A DNA stretch of 64,000 nt, taken from the NCBI RefSeq assembly GCF_000015165.1, contig NC_009485.1, forward strand, positions 3,078,001 through 3,142,000. The letters run 5' to 3'. How positions within the stretch are numbered: the first letter of the stretch is position 1; each line of letters begins with the position of its first letter. Shown piece by piece: positions 46,201-55,868 of this stretch. The notes below the pieces were generated by a model, which had not been told where the DNA came from, ran no database searches, and saw nothing but the letters and a program-made list of their open reading frames with translations. Both the position numbers and the translations under genes were made by a program. Origin of the DNA: Bradyrhizobium sp. BTAi1. Its GTDB lineage: Bacteria > Pseudomonadota > Alphaproteobacteria > Rhizobiales > Xanthobacteraceae.

Positions 46201-46382
46201 TGATGACCTGCGTCGTCGCCGGCATCGGCCTGTTGCCGGCGGCGCTTTCGACCGGCATCGGCTCGCAGGTGCAGAAGCCGCTCGCGATCGTCGTCGTCAC
46301 CGGCATGATGCTGGCGCCGGTCGTCATCCTGATCACGCTGCCCGTACTGATCTCGCTGTTCTCGCGGCGGCGGGTTCGCTAG
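43260..46382 (+). CDS. RND efflux pump, CzcA/CusA-like (HME branch)
   Basis: 1040 aa inner-membrane pump with the usual twelve helices and two large periplasmic loops. The opening VAIAVQRRFLMVGMFVAVLIGG and YPDPTPPMVDIVTQSPG are typical of the heavy-metal efflux branch, and the fourth helix carries IDFGLIVDATVIMVEA, the proton-relay motif of that branch. Whether it exports metal ions or organic compounds is not settled. No outer-membrane channel gene is beside it; the TolC-like gene at 62174-63583 is 16 kb away. Its stop codon overlaps that of the convergent livF gene. Confidence 0.92.
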   Translation: MDRLVAIAVQRRFLMVGMFVAVLIGGLIAFRQLNIEAYPDPTPPMVDIVTQSPGLSAEEIERYITIPIETQVAGIKNLRTIRTISLYGLSDVKLQFSFDYTYDEALQQVLNRLSQLSPLPGNVTPQISPLSAVGEIYRYRLRGPPGYSVLDLKTLQDWVLQRRFRAVPGVIDVTGWGGKTKTYEIQVDFNKLVANGLTLPQLLQAVGNSNINVGGNTVEIGTQSAVVRGVGLIRSMDDLANTMVSQSGGNPVLVKDVANVTVAEKPRLGIAGLNNNDDIVQGIVLMRRGEQSSPTIARVEQLVDQINNSTILPPGVRIERIYDRKDLIDTTTHTVLHNMVVGIGLIVLLQWVFLGNLRSALIVGATIPFALFFAVIILVLRGESANLLSVGAIDFGLIVDATVIMVEAIFRRLSQTTPLSAAEESHISPETMMGMKSHAILSAAADVSRSIFFAAAIIIAAFLPLFTLSGVEGNIFGPMARTYAYALAGGLLATFTVTPALSAIILPAHVEETETRLMRLLHAIYAPVLRWAVGNRNLVITGAIGLVLLTVVVGRLLGLEFLPKLEEGNLWIRATLPPTISLQEGNAYVNEMRKMIRARPEVEAVVSQHGRPDDGTDAAGFFNAEFFAPLKPVKDWPGTKDKDQLTAELLKQLDDRFPGVEFNFSQYLQDNVSEAVSGVKGENSIKLYGNDLQALTDTANKIKQVLSTVQGVTDLAVFTSLGQPTVQIDIDRAKAARYGLAPGDINATIKVAIGGDTAGDLYEPGSDRHFPIIVRLAPEYRKSAEAIENLRIGAQGPNGVTQIPLSEVATIKLVSGAAYIYREQQERYLPIKFSVRERDLGSAIQEAQQKVAEQVQLPAGSRVEWVGEFGNLQDAIKRLSIVVPISLALIGVLLWFNFGSMADTLLAMSVIPMAIFGGVVGLVLSGIPFSVSAAIGFIALFGIAVMDGIIILSQFNQLIDEGVDRIEAVIRTGELQLRPVLMTCVVAGIGLLPAALSTGIGSQVQKPLAIVVVTGMMLAPVVILITLPVLISLFSRRRVR

Positions 46383-47076
46383 ATCCGCATGTGCGCGTCG
46401 ATGCGCGCGGCCGCGCCGGCATCGACCACGGCGGCATCGACGATCTCGCCGCGCTTGAACACGAGATAGCGGTCGCTGATCGACAGTGCGAACGGCAGAT
46501 GCTGCTCGACCACGATCATCGAGGTGCCGATCTCGCGGCGGACGCGGACCAGCACCTCCGACAGGCGGTCGACCACGGAAGGCTGAAGTCCTTCCGTGAC
46601 CTCGTCAAGCAGCAGCACGTCGGGCTTGGCCATCAGCGCGCGGGCGACGATCAGCATCTTCTGCTCGCCGCCCGACAAGGTCCCGGCGCGCTGGTTCAGC
46701 CGCTTCGTCAACACCGGAAACCAGCTGCCGACCTGCTCGAACAGGGCCTCGATGTCCTTGTCCGACAACAGGCCGAGCCTGAGATTGTCGCGCACCGACA
46801 GGTCCTGGAACAGCGCGTGCTCCTGCGGCACGTAGACCAGCCCCATCTTGCGCTTCAGATGTGGCGCCACCCGCGTCACGTCCTTGCCCGCGAGGGTGAC
46901 GCTGCCGCGCCACGCCGGCAGAAAGCCCATGATCGCCTTGAGCAGCGAGGTCTTGCCCATGCCGTTCTTGCCGACGATCGCGAGCGTCTCGGCCTTCGCC
47001 AGCGTCAGGCCGACATTGCTGATGACCCCCGACGAACCATAGCCGCTGGCCAGCGCGTTGACCTCAAGGATCGCGG

Positions 47077-47080
<4 letters not shown>
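46379..47080 (-). CDS. ABC transporter ATP-binding protein, LivF/UrtE type
   Basis: 233 aa. Walker A GKNGMGKTSLLKA (about 37-49), signature LSGGEQKMLIVARAL, Walker B VLLLDEVTEGLQP. It is one of two ATPases of the branched-chain amino acid/urea/amide uptake system read from 50942 down. Its start overlaps the preceding permease-ATPase gene as ATGA. Last gene of the operon. Confidence 0.93.
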
Positions 47081-48883
<1,803 letters not shown>

Positions 48884-48897
<14 letters not shown>

Positions 48898-49726
48898 AAC
48901 CCTCCGGCCGGATCCGCAGCACGATCGCGGCGCAGATCGCGATGGTCAGCCCGCCAAGGATCGGATTGACGAAGGTCGAGACCAGAACCTGCAAGGTCCC
49001 GAGCACGGCGCAGGAGCCGGCCAACGCCAGCAGCGACCCGCCGGACACCATCACCAGCATGAACGCGCCGATCAGCCAGGGCACGCCCATGTTCGGATCG
49101 ACACTGGACAGCGGCGTGATCAGTGCGCCGGAGAGCGCCGCGAGGCCGCTGCCGAGCGCGAAGGTGATGAGCCGCACCCGCGACGAGTCGACGCCGAGCC
49201 CCTGCGCCAGCATCTCGTTCATGATGACCGCCTTGGTCGACAGGCCGAGCCGCGTGCCGTTGAGCAGGCCGGTGAACAGCAGGCCGACCATCACGGCCGC
49301 GACGATCATCACCAGCCGGTAGGCGGAATAATCGACGCCGAACAGATGCACCGTGCCCGAGATCGGCGCCTGCACGAATTGCACCTCGCGGCCGAACATC
49401 AGCGTGATCAGCTGTCCCAGCACGATGCCGAGACCCCAGGTGGCGAGGATCGCATCGAGCGGGCGTTTGTAGAGACGGCGAACGATCACGATTTCAGTGA
49501 CGCCGCCGCAGATCGCGCCGGCAACGAAGGCCAGCGGCAGGATCAGGAACCATGGCAGGCTCAGCTGCGCGCCGACCAGCGCGGCATAGGCGCCCACGGT
49601 GAGGAAGGCGGCGTGGGCAAAATTGATGATCTTCATGACGCCGAACACGATCAGCAGGCCGGCGGCGATGATGAAGAGCATGGCAGCCGTCGTGACGGCA
49701 TCGAGGGCGACGGTCAGCATGGTCAT
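48884..49726 (-). CDS. ABC permease, LivH/UrtB type
   Basis: 280 aa, about eight membrane helices, with the LivH-family stretches FGVMKIINFAHAAFLTVGAYAA and LATWGLGIVLGQLITLMFG. It forms the membrane channel together with the LivM part of the next gene and belongs to the amide/urea-type uptake operon. Start ATG 49726, 55 bases after the binding-protein gene. Confidence 0.92.
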
Positions 49727-49781
49727 TCCCAGTCGAGAGGGACGAGGCGGAGATGCTCCGCCTCGCCGGGATCATAGACGA

Positions 49782-50942
49782 TCAGGACTTGCCCGGGCAC
49801 TGCGCGCCAGGATCGACGTTCTTGAAGCTCTGGATGACCTTCACGCTGCCGTCGGCCTGGACCTGGCCGAGATACATGGTCAGCGGCGCATGGCGCTGCT
49901 TGTCCATCTTGATGGTGCCGCGCGGACCCTCGACCGAGACCTCGGCCAGCGCCTTCAAAACCTTGTCCTGGTCGGTGCTGCCAGCCTTCTCGACGGCAGC
50001 CTTGTAGGCGTAGACCGCTTCGTACTGCGGAACAGACAGATCGTTCGGCGTCTTCAGCTCGGCGCCGAACTTCTTGGCCATCGACGCCAGGAAGGTCTTG
50101 TTGGCGGGCGTGTCGATGCCGGTCACGTAGGACGCCGACAGGTAGATGCCAGCGGCATCCGCGCCCATGCCCTTGGCGGTGCCCTCGTCGACGGCGAGAT
50201 TGCCGTAAGGCAGGGTCACGCCGGCGGCGCGCAACTGCTTGGTCAGCGTCACATTCGGCGCGCCGCCCGCGGTCGAGGTGATCAGCGCATCCGCGCCGGA
50301 GGCCTTGAGCTTGGAGATGATCGAGGTCCAGTCGGAGCCGTCCATCGGCAGATACTCTTCACCGACCACCTTTCCGCCGGTCTTCTCGATGTACGTCTTG
50401 GTGAAGCCGAGCATGCCGCGGCCGAAGGCGTAGTCGGAACCGATCAGGAAGTAGCTCTTCGCCTTCTTCTCCTTGTTGAAGTAGTCGACGATCGGCGGCA
50501 CCTGCTGGTCCGGCACCCAGGCATTGACGTAGAGATAGGGGCTGCAGGACTTGCCTTCGTAGAACGAGGTGTAGATGTAGGGCGTCTTGCCGCGGGCGAC
50601 GATCGGCAGGCCGGCGTTGCGCGCCGCGCTGGTCTCCATCGAGATCAGCACGTTGACCTTCTTCTGGAAGATCAGCGCGTCGAACGCCTTCTGGGCGCCG
50701 GCGGCGCCGGACGCATCATCGGCAACCTCGAGCTCGAGCTTGCGGCCGAGCACGCCGCCCTTGGCGTTGATCTCCTCCACCGCGAGCTCGGCGGACTGCA
50801 CGACCGACGGCGCGACGACGGAGTTGGCGCCGGACAGGCCGACGGGGACGCCGATCTTGATCGGATCGACGGCAAGAGCAGGGGAGAGCGTGGTCGCTGC
50901 TAGGGCGAGCGCCAGCGAGGTCGTCAGCAAACGCGATGTCAT
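49782..50942 (-). CDS. Periplasmic substrate-binding protein (amide/urea-type, Peripla_BP)
   Basis: 386 aa. A signal peptide MTSRLLTTSLALALAATTLSPALA is followed by a type I periplasmic binding fold of the UrtA/AmiC-like group: IGVPVGLSGANSVVAPSV, AVEEINAKGGVLGRKLEL, YFLIGSDYAFGRGM. It delivers the ligand to the LivH/LivM-G/LivF transporter. The operon context with a nitrilase-type amidase and AmiC/AmiR makes a short amide or similar nitrogen compound the likely ligand. The exact ligand cannot be read from sequence. Confidence 0.9.
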   Translation of the reverse strand: MTSRLLTTSLALALAATTLSPALAVDPIKIGVPVGLSGANSVVAPSVVQSAELAVEEINAKGGVLGRKLELEVADDASGAAGAQKAFDALIFQKKVNVLISMETSAARNAGLPIVARGKTPYIYTSFYEGKSCSPYLYVNAWVPDQQVPPIVDYFNKEKKAKSYFLIGSDYAFGRGMLGFTKTYIEKTGGKVVGEEYLPMDGSDWTSIISKLKASGADALITSTAGGAPNVTLTKQLRAAGVTLPYGNLAVDEGTAKGMGADAAGIYLSASYVTGIDTPANKTFLASMAKKFGAELKTPNDLSVPQYEAVYAYKAAVEKAGSTDQDKVLKALAEVSVEGPRGTIKMDKQRHAPLTMYLGQVQADGSVKVIQSFKNVDPGAQCPGKS

Positions 50943-50986
50943 CGGTTGTCCTCCATGAATGGTCGAAATGGAAAGGGCTGAAGCAG

Positions 50987-51862
50987 TCAGTACCAGCCGC
51001 GCTTGACGTCGCTGCCGAGCATCTCGTCATAGACGTCGGAGCGACGATCACGCAGAACCTGATTGAAGGCGTTCCAGTTGCGGGCACGGCGAGCCTCGCC
51101 GAGCGCCACGTCGGCAATCACGATTTCCTCCTTGTCGCGGCTCGCAGGGCCGGCGACCGGCCAGCCGGTGTAGCTGACGATCAGGCTCTGCCCTTCGAAG
51201 GGCTGGCCGCGCTCGACGCCGACGCGGTCGGCGCAGGCGATGAAGATCGAGTTGGAATGCGCGGCCGCCATCGCCAGGATATTGGCCATCGCCTCGCGGC
51301 CCTCGGCCTGGCCGGGGATCGGAACCCAATTGGTCGGCACGCAGACGATGTCGGCGCCCTGCAGCGCGTTGAGCCGGTAGCTCTCCGGAAACCAGCCATC
51401 GTAGCAGATCGCCATGCCGATGCGACCGATCTCAGTGTGGTAGACCGGGAAGCCGAGATTGCCGGGCTCGAAATACAGGTTCTCCTCGTTCCAGAGGTGC
51501 ACCTTGCGAAAGCTGCCGATATAGCCCTTCGGCCCGATCAGCACGGCGCTGTTGTAGAGCTTCGTGCCGTCGCGCTCGCAGATGCCGGCGACGAGATGCA
51601 GGCCGTGCTTGGCCGCGATCTCGCTCCAGGCGGTCACGGCCGGGCCGCCGGGGATGGTCTCGGACGCCGCGAACGCCTCCTCGCGTGACTTGAACACGTA
51701 GCCGGAGGAGGCGAGCTCGGGCAGCACCACGAGCTTTGCTCCCATCGCGACCGCCTGTTTGATCAGATCGAGGCTGTGGGCGAGGTTGGTCGCCAACTCG
51801 CCGACCATCGGCTGCATCTGGATGCAGGCGATCCGCACTTTGCTGTCATCATCCGTTGTCAA
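50987..51862 (-). CDS. Carbon-nitrogen hydrolase (nitrilase superfamily, probable aliphatic amidase)
   Basis: 291 aa. The catalytic triad of the superfamily is present as E49 (VVLPELASSGY), K120 (GSFRKVHLW) and C153 (GMAICYDGWFPE). It should hydrolyse an amide or nitrile to the acid and ammonia. The start is taken as a TTG at 51862, preceded by GGAGA; the open frame runs further up through the leader hairpins and terminator, so a start there is not credible. It is the first structural gene after the leader and precedes the uptake genes. Confidence 0.85.
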   Translation of the reverse strand: MTTDDDSKVRIACIQMQPMVGELATNLAHSLDLIKQAVAMGAKLVVLPELASSGYVFKSREEAFAASETIPGGPAVTAWSEIAAKHGLHLVAGICERDGTKLYNSAVLIGPKGYIGSFRKVHLWNEENLYFEPGNLGFPVYHTEIGRIGMAICYDGWFPESYRLNALQGADIVCVPTNWVPIPGQAEGREAMANILAMAAAHSNSIFIACADRVGVERGQPFEGQSLIVSYTGWPVAGPASRDKEEIVIADVALGEARRARNWNAFNQVLRDRRSDVYDEMLGSDVKRGWY

Positions 51863-51902
51863 GGCACGAGTCTCCGTTGCGTTCGCGAGGTTCGCGCGCG
51901 CC

Positions 51903-51947
51903 AAACAAAAAGCCCCCGACTGCGCCTTGCGGCGCAATGCGAGGGCT
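51903..51947 (-). terminator. Intrinsic terminator in the leader of the amidase operon
   Basis: On the minus strand AGCCCTCG...CGGGGGCT with an inner GCGCC/GGCGC stem and GCAA loop, followed at once by TTTTTGTTT. It stands between amiR and the amidase start, 41 bases before the amidase TTG, so it must be overcome for the amidase and transporter genes to be read. This is the place where AmiR-type proteins act. Confidence 0.85.
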
Positions 51948-51963
51948 GCATAGCCTGATGTGA

Positions 51964-52001
51964 AATGGCCGACCGGCCATTGGCGGACATCCGATGTCCG
52001 C
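51964..52001 (-). promoter_or_regulatory. Twin hairpins ahead of the leader terminator, candidate AmiR target
   Basis: Two adjoining stems: GCGGACAT/ATGTCCGC around 3 bases (51983-52001) and AATGGCC/GGCCATT around 4 bases (51964-51981). They directly precede the terminator in the RNA. ANTAR proteins are known to bind paired hairpins, classically with six-base loops; here the loops are shorter if every pair forms, so direct binding is inferred from position and context only. Confidence 0.55.
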
Positions 52002-52068
52002 GACGGCCTCAAGTAATTCCCATGCGCGAAACGAAGTCAACGCCGTCGCTTGCAAAAAATTGAGGCCG
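52000..52068 (-). promoter_or_regulatory. Mutually exclusive pairing segments in the amidase leader
   Basis: The segment 52000-52012 can pair with 52042-52049 (8 bp, GCGACGGC/GCCGTCGC) or with 52060-52068 (9 bp, CGGCCTCAA/TTGAGGCCG), but not both, and its end also overlaps the first twin hairpin. Such competing stems are typical of switching leaders. Confidence 0.4.
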
Positions 52069-52102
52069 CCGCTGCCCAACCCGTGAGCGCGGAACGGCGC
52101 GC

Positions 52103-52744
52103 TCAGCGCGAAACTGGCGCATCAAGCACCCCCAATCCGCCGAGCGTCTCCTGTGCATTGATGATCGAGATCGCGATGTCGGCCATCGCCACGCGCTTCT
52201 GCGTCGCCTGCGCGCGGATCAGCTCATAAGCCTCGACCTCGCCGACCTGCTTCAGCCCCATCAGGATCTTCACCGCTTTGTCGACGTCGCGCCGCGCCTT
52301 CAACGTCTCCTCGAGCTTCTGCACCTTGCCCTCGAGCCGGCGCGTATAGCCGCGCAGCGAGCGCGCGAGCACGAGCGAGGACAGGATGCCGAACGAGCGG
52401 ATCGGCTTGTTGACGACGCCATGGGCGTTGCTGTCGAGCAGGCGCTTGAGGATCGTCGGGTTCTCGTAGTCGACGATGGCGATGAAGGTGAGGGGATGAT
52501 CGCTGGTACCTTCGGGAAAGATCATCTCCTCCGAGGTCTCGATCAACTGGAACACGGTGTCGATGTCGTGCGGGATCGCGGCCGGCGGAGGCCAGACGCC
52601 GCGGACGTTGCAGCCGATGCGCTTCAGCTGGTCGATCAGGGCGTCGCCCTCGGCATCGCGCGGATGGATCACCAGCACGCGCGCGCCGCGCAGATCCTCG
52701 ATGAGGCGGCGCACACCAGGCTTCATGCGGTCATCCGGCCTCAT
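52103..52744 (-). CDS. amiR: AmiR-type ANTAR transcription antiterminator
   Basis: 213 aa. An N-terminal pseudo-receiver (ARVLVIHPRDAEGDALIDQL, about 20-125), a coiled coil (RSLRGYTRRLEGKVQKLEETL) and a C-terminal ANTAR RNA-binding domain (RDVDKAVKILMGLKQVGEVEAYELIRAQA). AmiR lets RNA polymerase read through a terminator when its partner AmiC releases it on amide binding. The gene overlaps the amiC stop as ATGA, and its target leader lies just after it. Confidence 0.92.
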   Translation of the reverse strand: MRPDDRMKPGVRRLIEDLRGARVLVIHPRDAEGDALIDQLKRIGCNVRGVWPPPAAIPHDIDTVFQLIETSEEMIFPEGTSDHPLTFIAIVDYENPTILKRLLDSNAHGVVNKPIRSFGILSSLVLARSLRGYTRRLEGKVQKLEETLKARRDVDKAVKILMGLKQVGEVEAYELIRAQATQKRVAMADIAISIINAQETLGGLGVLDAPVSR

Positions 52745-53922
52745 GCTGACAGCGCCTCTTCGCTCAGCCAGCGGCCGCCGATCGGCGACACCGAGAGGTA
52801 GGGATCCGGCTTGATCGGGCTCTTGCTCTCCCAGACGATGTCGAACTGGCCGTCGGCCCGGACGCGCCCGATGCGCGGCGTCACCCAGACATGGTTGTTG
52901 TCGGGATCGATCCGGATCGGTCCTTCCGGCGCCTCGAGGCTGAGGCCGAGCGCGGCCTCGACCAGCTTCTGCGTATCGAGGCTGCCGGCCTGTTCCAGCG
53001 CCCGCGCGAACAGCTTGATCTGCGCATAGGCCGAGGCGCTCCACATGCTGACCGGCGTCTCCATGCCGAAGGCCGCCGCGAACGCCGTCTTGAAGCGGTC
53101 GTTGCTGTCGCGCGCGAGCGTGCCGAAATAGCTCGCTGCGGTGAGGTGGCCGACGCAGTATTCGGCGCCGATGGCGCGAACCTCGCCTTCGGCCATGGTC
53201 AGGCTCGCGATCGGCAGCCGCTTCGGGTCGAAGCCCGCGGCCGCATACATGCGATAGAAGCGCTGCGCAGTGCGGCCGACGATGGTCGAGAACACGACGT
53301 CGGGCGCGGCCTCCCTGATGGCATCGAGCCCGCGCGTCAGCTCGGCGTCTCCCGCCTCCATCGTCACATATTGCTCGCCGACGACGCGGCCCGCATAGGA
53401 CTCGACGAGGTCGCGCATGATGCGGTTGGACTCGCGCGGATAGATGTAGTCCGAGCCGATCAGGTAGACCCGTGGACCATGCTTGCGCACGATGTATTCG
53501 GCGAGTTGGAACGCGTTCTGGTTCGGCGCCGGTCCGGTGTAGATCACGTTCGGCGAGTATTCGAAGCCTTCGTAGAGCGACGGGTACCAGAGCAGGCCGT
53601 TGCGGCGCTCGATCGCCGGCAGCACCGCCTTGCGCTCGGCCGAGGTCGAGCAGCCGAAGATCACGGAGGCGCCGTCCTCGGTCAGCAGGCGGTCGGCGAG
53701 CTTGCGGAAGGTCTCGGGCTGCGAGCCCGGATCATAGGCGATGACCTCGATCTCGCGGCCGAGCACGCCGCCGGCCTTGTTGATTTCCTGGATCGCGAGC
53801 GCCGTACCGAAGAAGTGCTCGGACTCGGTGACCTCCATCAGGCCACTGCGCGAGAACAGCACGCCGACGCGCCAGACATCCTTGTCGGATGATTTTGCGG
53901 TCGGTGTCGTCGTCATCATCAT
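52741..53922 (-). CDS. amiC: AmiC-type amide sensor (cytoplasmic binding protein)
   Basis: 393 aa type I periplasmic-binding fold but with no signal peptide (MMMTTTPTAKSSDKDVWRVG), as in AmiC, which works in the cytoplasm and holds AmiR until an amide binds. Family stretches are VGVLFSRSGLMEVTESEHFFG, FGCSTSAERKAVLPAIE, LYEGFEYSPNVIYTG and LIGSDYIYPRESNR. First gene of the minus-strand operon. A UrtA/FmdD-like binding protein is the nearest alternative, but lack of export and the overlap with amiR favour AmiC. Three ATG codons in a row leave the exact start open. Confidence 0.9.
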   Translation of the reverse strand: MMMTTTPTAKSSDKDVWRVGVLFSRSGLMEVTESEHFFGTALAIQEINKAGGVLGREIEVIAYDPGSQPETFRKLADRLLTEDGASVIFGCSTSAERKAVLPAIERRNGLLWYPSLYEGFEYSPNVIYTGPAPNQNAFQLAEYIVRKHGPRVYLIGSDYIYPRESNRIMRDLVESYAGRVVGEQYVTMEAGDAELTRGLDAIREAAPDVVFSTIVGRTAQRFYRMYAAAGFDPKRLPIASLTMAEGEVRAIGAEYCVGHLTAASYFGTLARDSNDRFKTAFAAAFGMETPVSMWSASAYAQIKLFARALEQAGSLDTQKLVEAALGLSLEAPEGPIRIDPDNNHVWVTPRIGRVRADGQFDIVWESKSPIKPDPYLSVSPIGGRWLSEEALSA

Positions 53923-54328
53923 GCCTCCAGGTCGGCGGGCCGGTCGCGCCGGCTCGGAAAGCGCGGACTATTGCGGCTTGCCGTGCGCTTGGCAACGGGG
54001 CAGGGCCTGCAGAAGGTTCCGTGCCAGGACAGGCCGCAGCCGTGGCTGAGCCTGGACCATCGTCACGAATGGCCCGGGGAGATCGCGTGCGATCTGGCGG
54101 TCGGCCTCTGCGCGCTGCGAACTGGCAGGCGTCATCGGAGGCGTTGCGGTCGGTTCGGTCGGCCGGTGCCGAACGTGGTATGGGCTGCGAAAGTGGCGGG
54201 AGATGTGATGCAATTTGCGGTCTCGATCGCGACCGGATGGAGCCCGAATGGCGCGTTGCCGCGTTGACCGCTGCTGAATTCGGCGATACGCGGCTCGCGA
54301 CGCCCGGAAGACCAAGCCGCGCGTCCAG
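53923..54328. other. Divergent promoter region amiC / AI-2E gene
   Basis: 406 bases without a gene. No exact sigma-70 or sigma-54 box could be supported for the amide operon, although nitrogen control would be expected. Confidence 0.4.
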
Positions 54329-55435
54329 ATGTCGCGGCCAGACTGGAAAGTGGAAATGCGCAGCTTCGAAGATCGAGTTCTTCTGGTCCTGCTCGTCGCG
54401 ATCACGCTGACGCTCGGCTGGATCCTGCTGCCGTTCTACGGAGCCGTGCTGTGGGGCCTCGTCGGCGCAGTCGTCTTCGCTCCGCTTCACCGCCGACTGG
54501 CGCGATCGATGCACGGCCGAGATGGCCTCGCTGCCGCCGTGGTGGTGCTGCTCGTCGTCCTGATCGTGATCATTCCGCTGTCGCTGATCGGGGCGGCGCT
54601 GGCGCAGCAGGCGACCGGTGTCTACGCACAGGCGCAGTCCGGCCAGCTGGATATCGGGCAGTACTTTCAGAAGATGATGGAGGCGCTGCCCACCTGGGTG
54701 GTCGACCTGCTCAACAGGTTCGGTCTCGGCAGCCTGGCCGGGCTGAAGGACAGGCTGTCCGCCGTGCTGCTGCGCGGCAGCCAGATGATCGCAGGTCAGG
54801 CCCTCAACATCGGCCAGGGAACCTTCGAGTTCTTCGTCAACCTGTTCCTCATGCTGTATCTGCTGTTCTTCCTGCTTCGCGACCAGGACGCATTGTCGGA
54901 GCGCATCGCGACCGCCATTCCGCTGCGGACCGAGCAACGCAATGCACTGCTGCACAAGTTCACGGTCGTCATCCGCGCGACCGTGAAGGGCAATCTGGTC
55001 GTGGCGCTGGCGCAGGGCGCGCTGGGCGGTCTGATCTTCTGGTTCCTCGGCATCACCGCGCCGCTGCTATGGGCCGTCGTGATGGCGTTCCTCTCACTGC
55101 TTCCGGCGGTCGGAGCAGGGCTGGTGTGGTTTCCGGTCGCGCTCTATCTGCTGGCCACCGGAGCGATCTGGCATGGTGTGATCCTGATCGCCTATGGCGC
55201 GCTGGTCATTGGCCTCGTCGACAATCTGCTGCGTCCCATCCTCGTCGGCCAGGACACCAAGATGCCTGATTATGTCGTGCTGATCTCGACCCTGGGCGGG
55301 ATCGAGGCGTTCGGCCTCAACGGCTTCATCATCGGCCCGGCGATGGCGGCGATGTTCATCGCGATCTGGAGCATGTTCTCCGACGCACGACGCGACGGGG
55401 CGTTCGTGCAGGAGACCCCGCCCGGGCCGGGATGA
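54329..55435 (+). CDS. AI-2E family transporter (PerM/YdiK-like)
   Basis: 368 aa membrane protein with about seven to eight helices. The family core is visible: N-terminal pair (RVLLVLLVAITLTLGWILLPF, GLAAAVVVLLVVLIVIIPLSL), a cytoplasmic middle part (about 95-160), NLFLMLYLLFFLLRDQD, and the glycine-rich C-terminal AFLSLLPAVGAGLVWFPVAL with LVGQDTKMPDYVVLISTLGG. Members export autoinducer-2 or act as ion antiporters; which applies is unknown. Start ATG 54329 or 54356. Confidence 0.9.
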   Translation: MSRPDWKVEMRSFEDRVLLVLLVAITLTLGWILLPFYGAVLWGLVGAVVFAPLHRRLARSMHGRDGLAAAVVVLLVVLIVIIPLSLIGAALAQQATGVYAQAQSGQLDIGQYFQKMMEALPTWVVDLLNRFGLGSLAGLKDRLSAVLLRGSQMIAGQALNIGQGTFEFFVNLFLMLYLLFFLLRDQDALSERIATAIPLRTEQRNALLHKFTVVIRATVKGNLVVALAQGALGGLIFWFLGITAPLLWAVVMAFLSLLPAVGAGLVWFPVALYLLATGAIWHGVILIAYGALVIGLVDNLLRPILVGQDTKMPDYVVLISTLGGIEAFGLNGFIIGPAMAAMFIAIWSMFSDARRDGAFVQETPPGPG

Positions 55436-55868
55436 AGGCGCGCGGTGCACGATTCGGTGGTCATGGCAAGCCCCAGGGGATCTGGCTGCCTTCCGTCCGG
55501 ACCGGCCGGGGCAGCGATCGAGCCCGAACGCGCTATCGTTCCTGGCGCGCGCCCCGGAAAGACCCGGAGGAGGCACAGCAACGCCTCATTGACGCAGCAA
55601 TTCAGGGGGGGATTAACGGAACGTAATCCGCCATCTCCTAGCAATGAGGAGGCTGGCGGGTTACCTTACACAGATCCGCCCTGTGCGCTCTCTTACTCGC
55701 TCCTGACGGGCGTAGACGTCCCAGACTCCTCTTCCAGACCGGTTCATCGCCAGGGCGCATGATGAACCATTTGGCTTCGACCACGGTTAGACCAGCGAAG
55801 GCGCATGGTTTCGAACTCCTGCAGCCGGTTCGGCGGTGCTCAGGGGGCAATTGGCGCGCGGTCGCGAC
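55436..55868. other. Intergenic region AI-2E gene to desaturase
   Basis: About 430 bases with no supported gene. A small inverted repeat GGATTA/TAATCC with an 8-base loop lies at 55610-55629. The desaturase promoter is probably here; no box was recognised. Confidence 0.4.

Noticed and set aside
51964..52001. A textbook ANTAR target with two six-base loops (A at 1, G at 4)
   Set aside because: Both hairpins close to loops of 3-4 bases if all pairs form; a seven-base ATCGGAT loop is only obtained by opening an AT pair. I therefore call them candidates by position only.
52745..53044. A longer AmiR with 100 extra N-terminal residues
   Set aside because: The extra part lies wholly within amiC in another frame and is arginine/glycine-rich without similarity; the ATG overlapping the amiC stop gives the standard AmiR length.
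53923..54328. A sigma-54 promoter for the amide operon (TGGCACG near 54020 on the minus strand)
   Set aside because: The GG to GC distance is 13 bases instead of 10, so the match fails.
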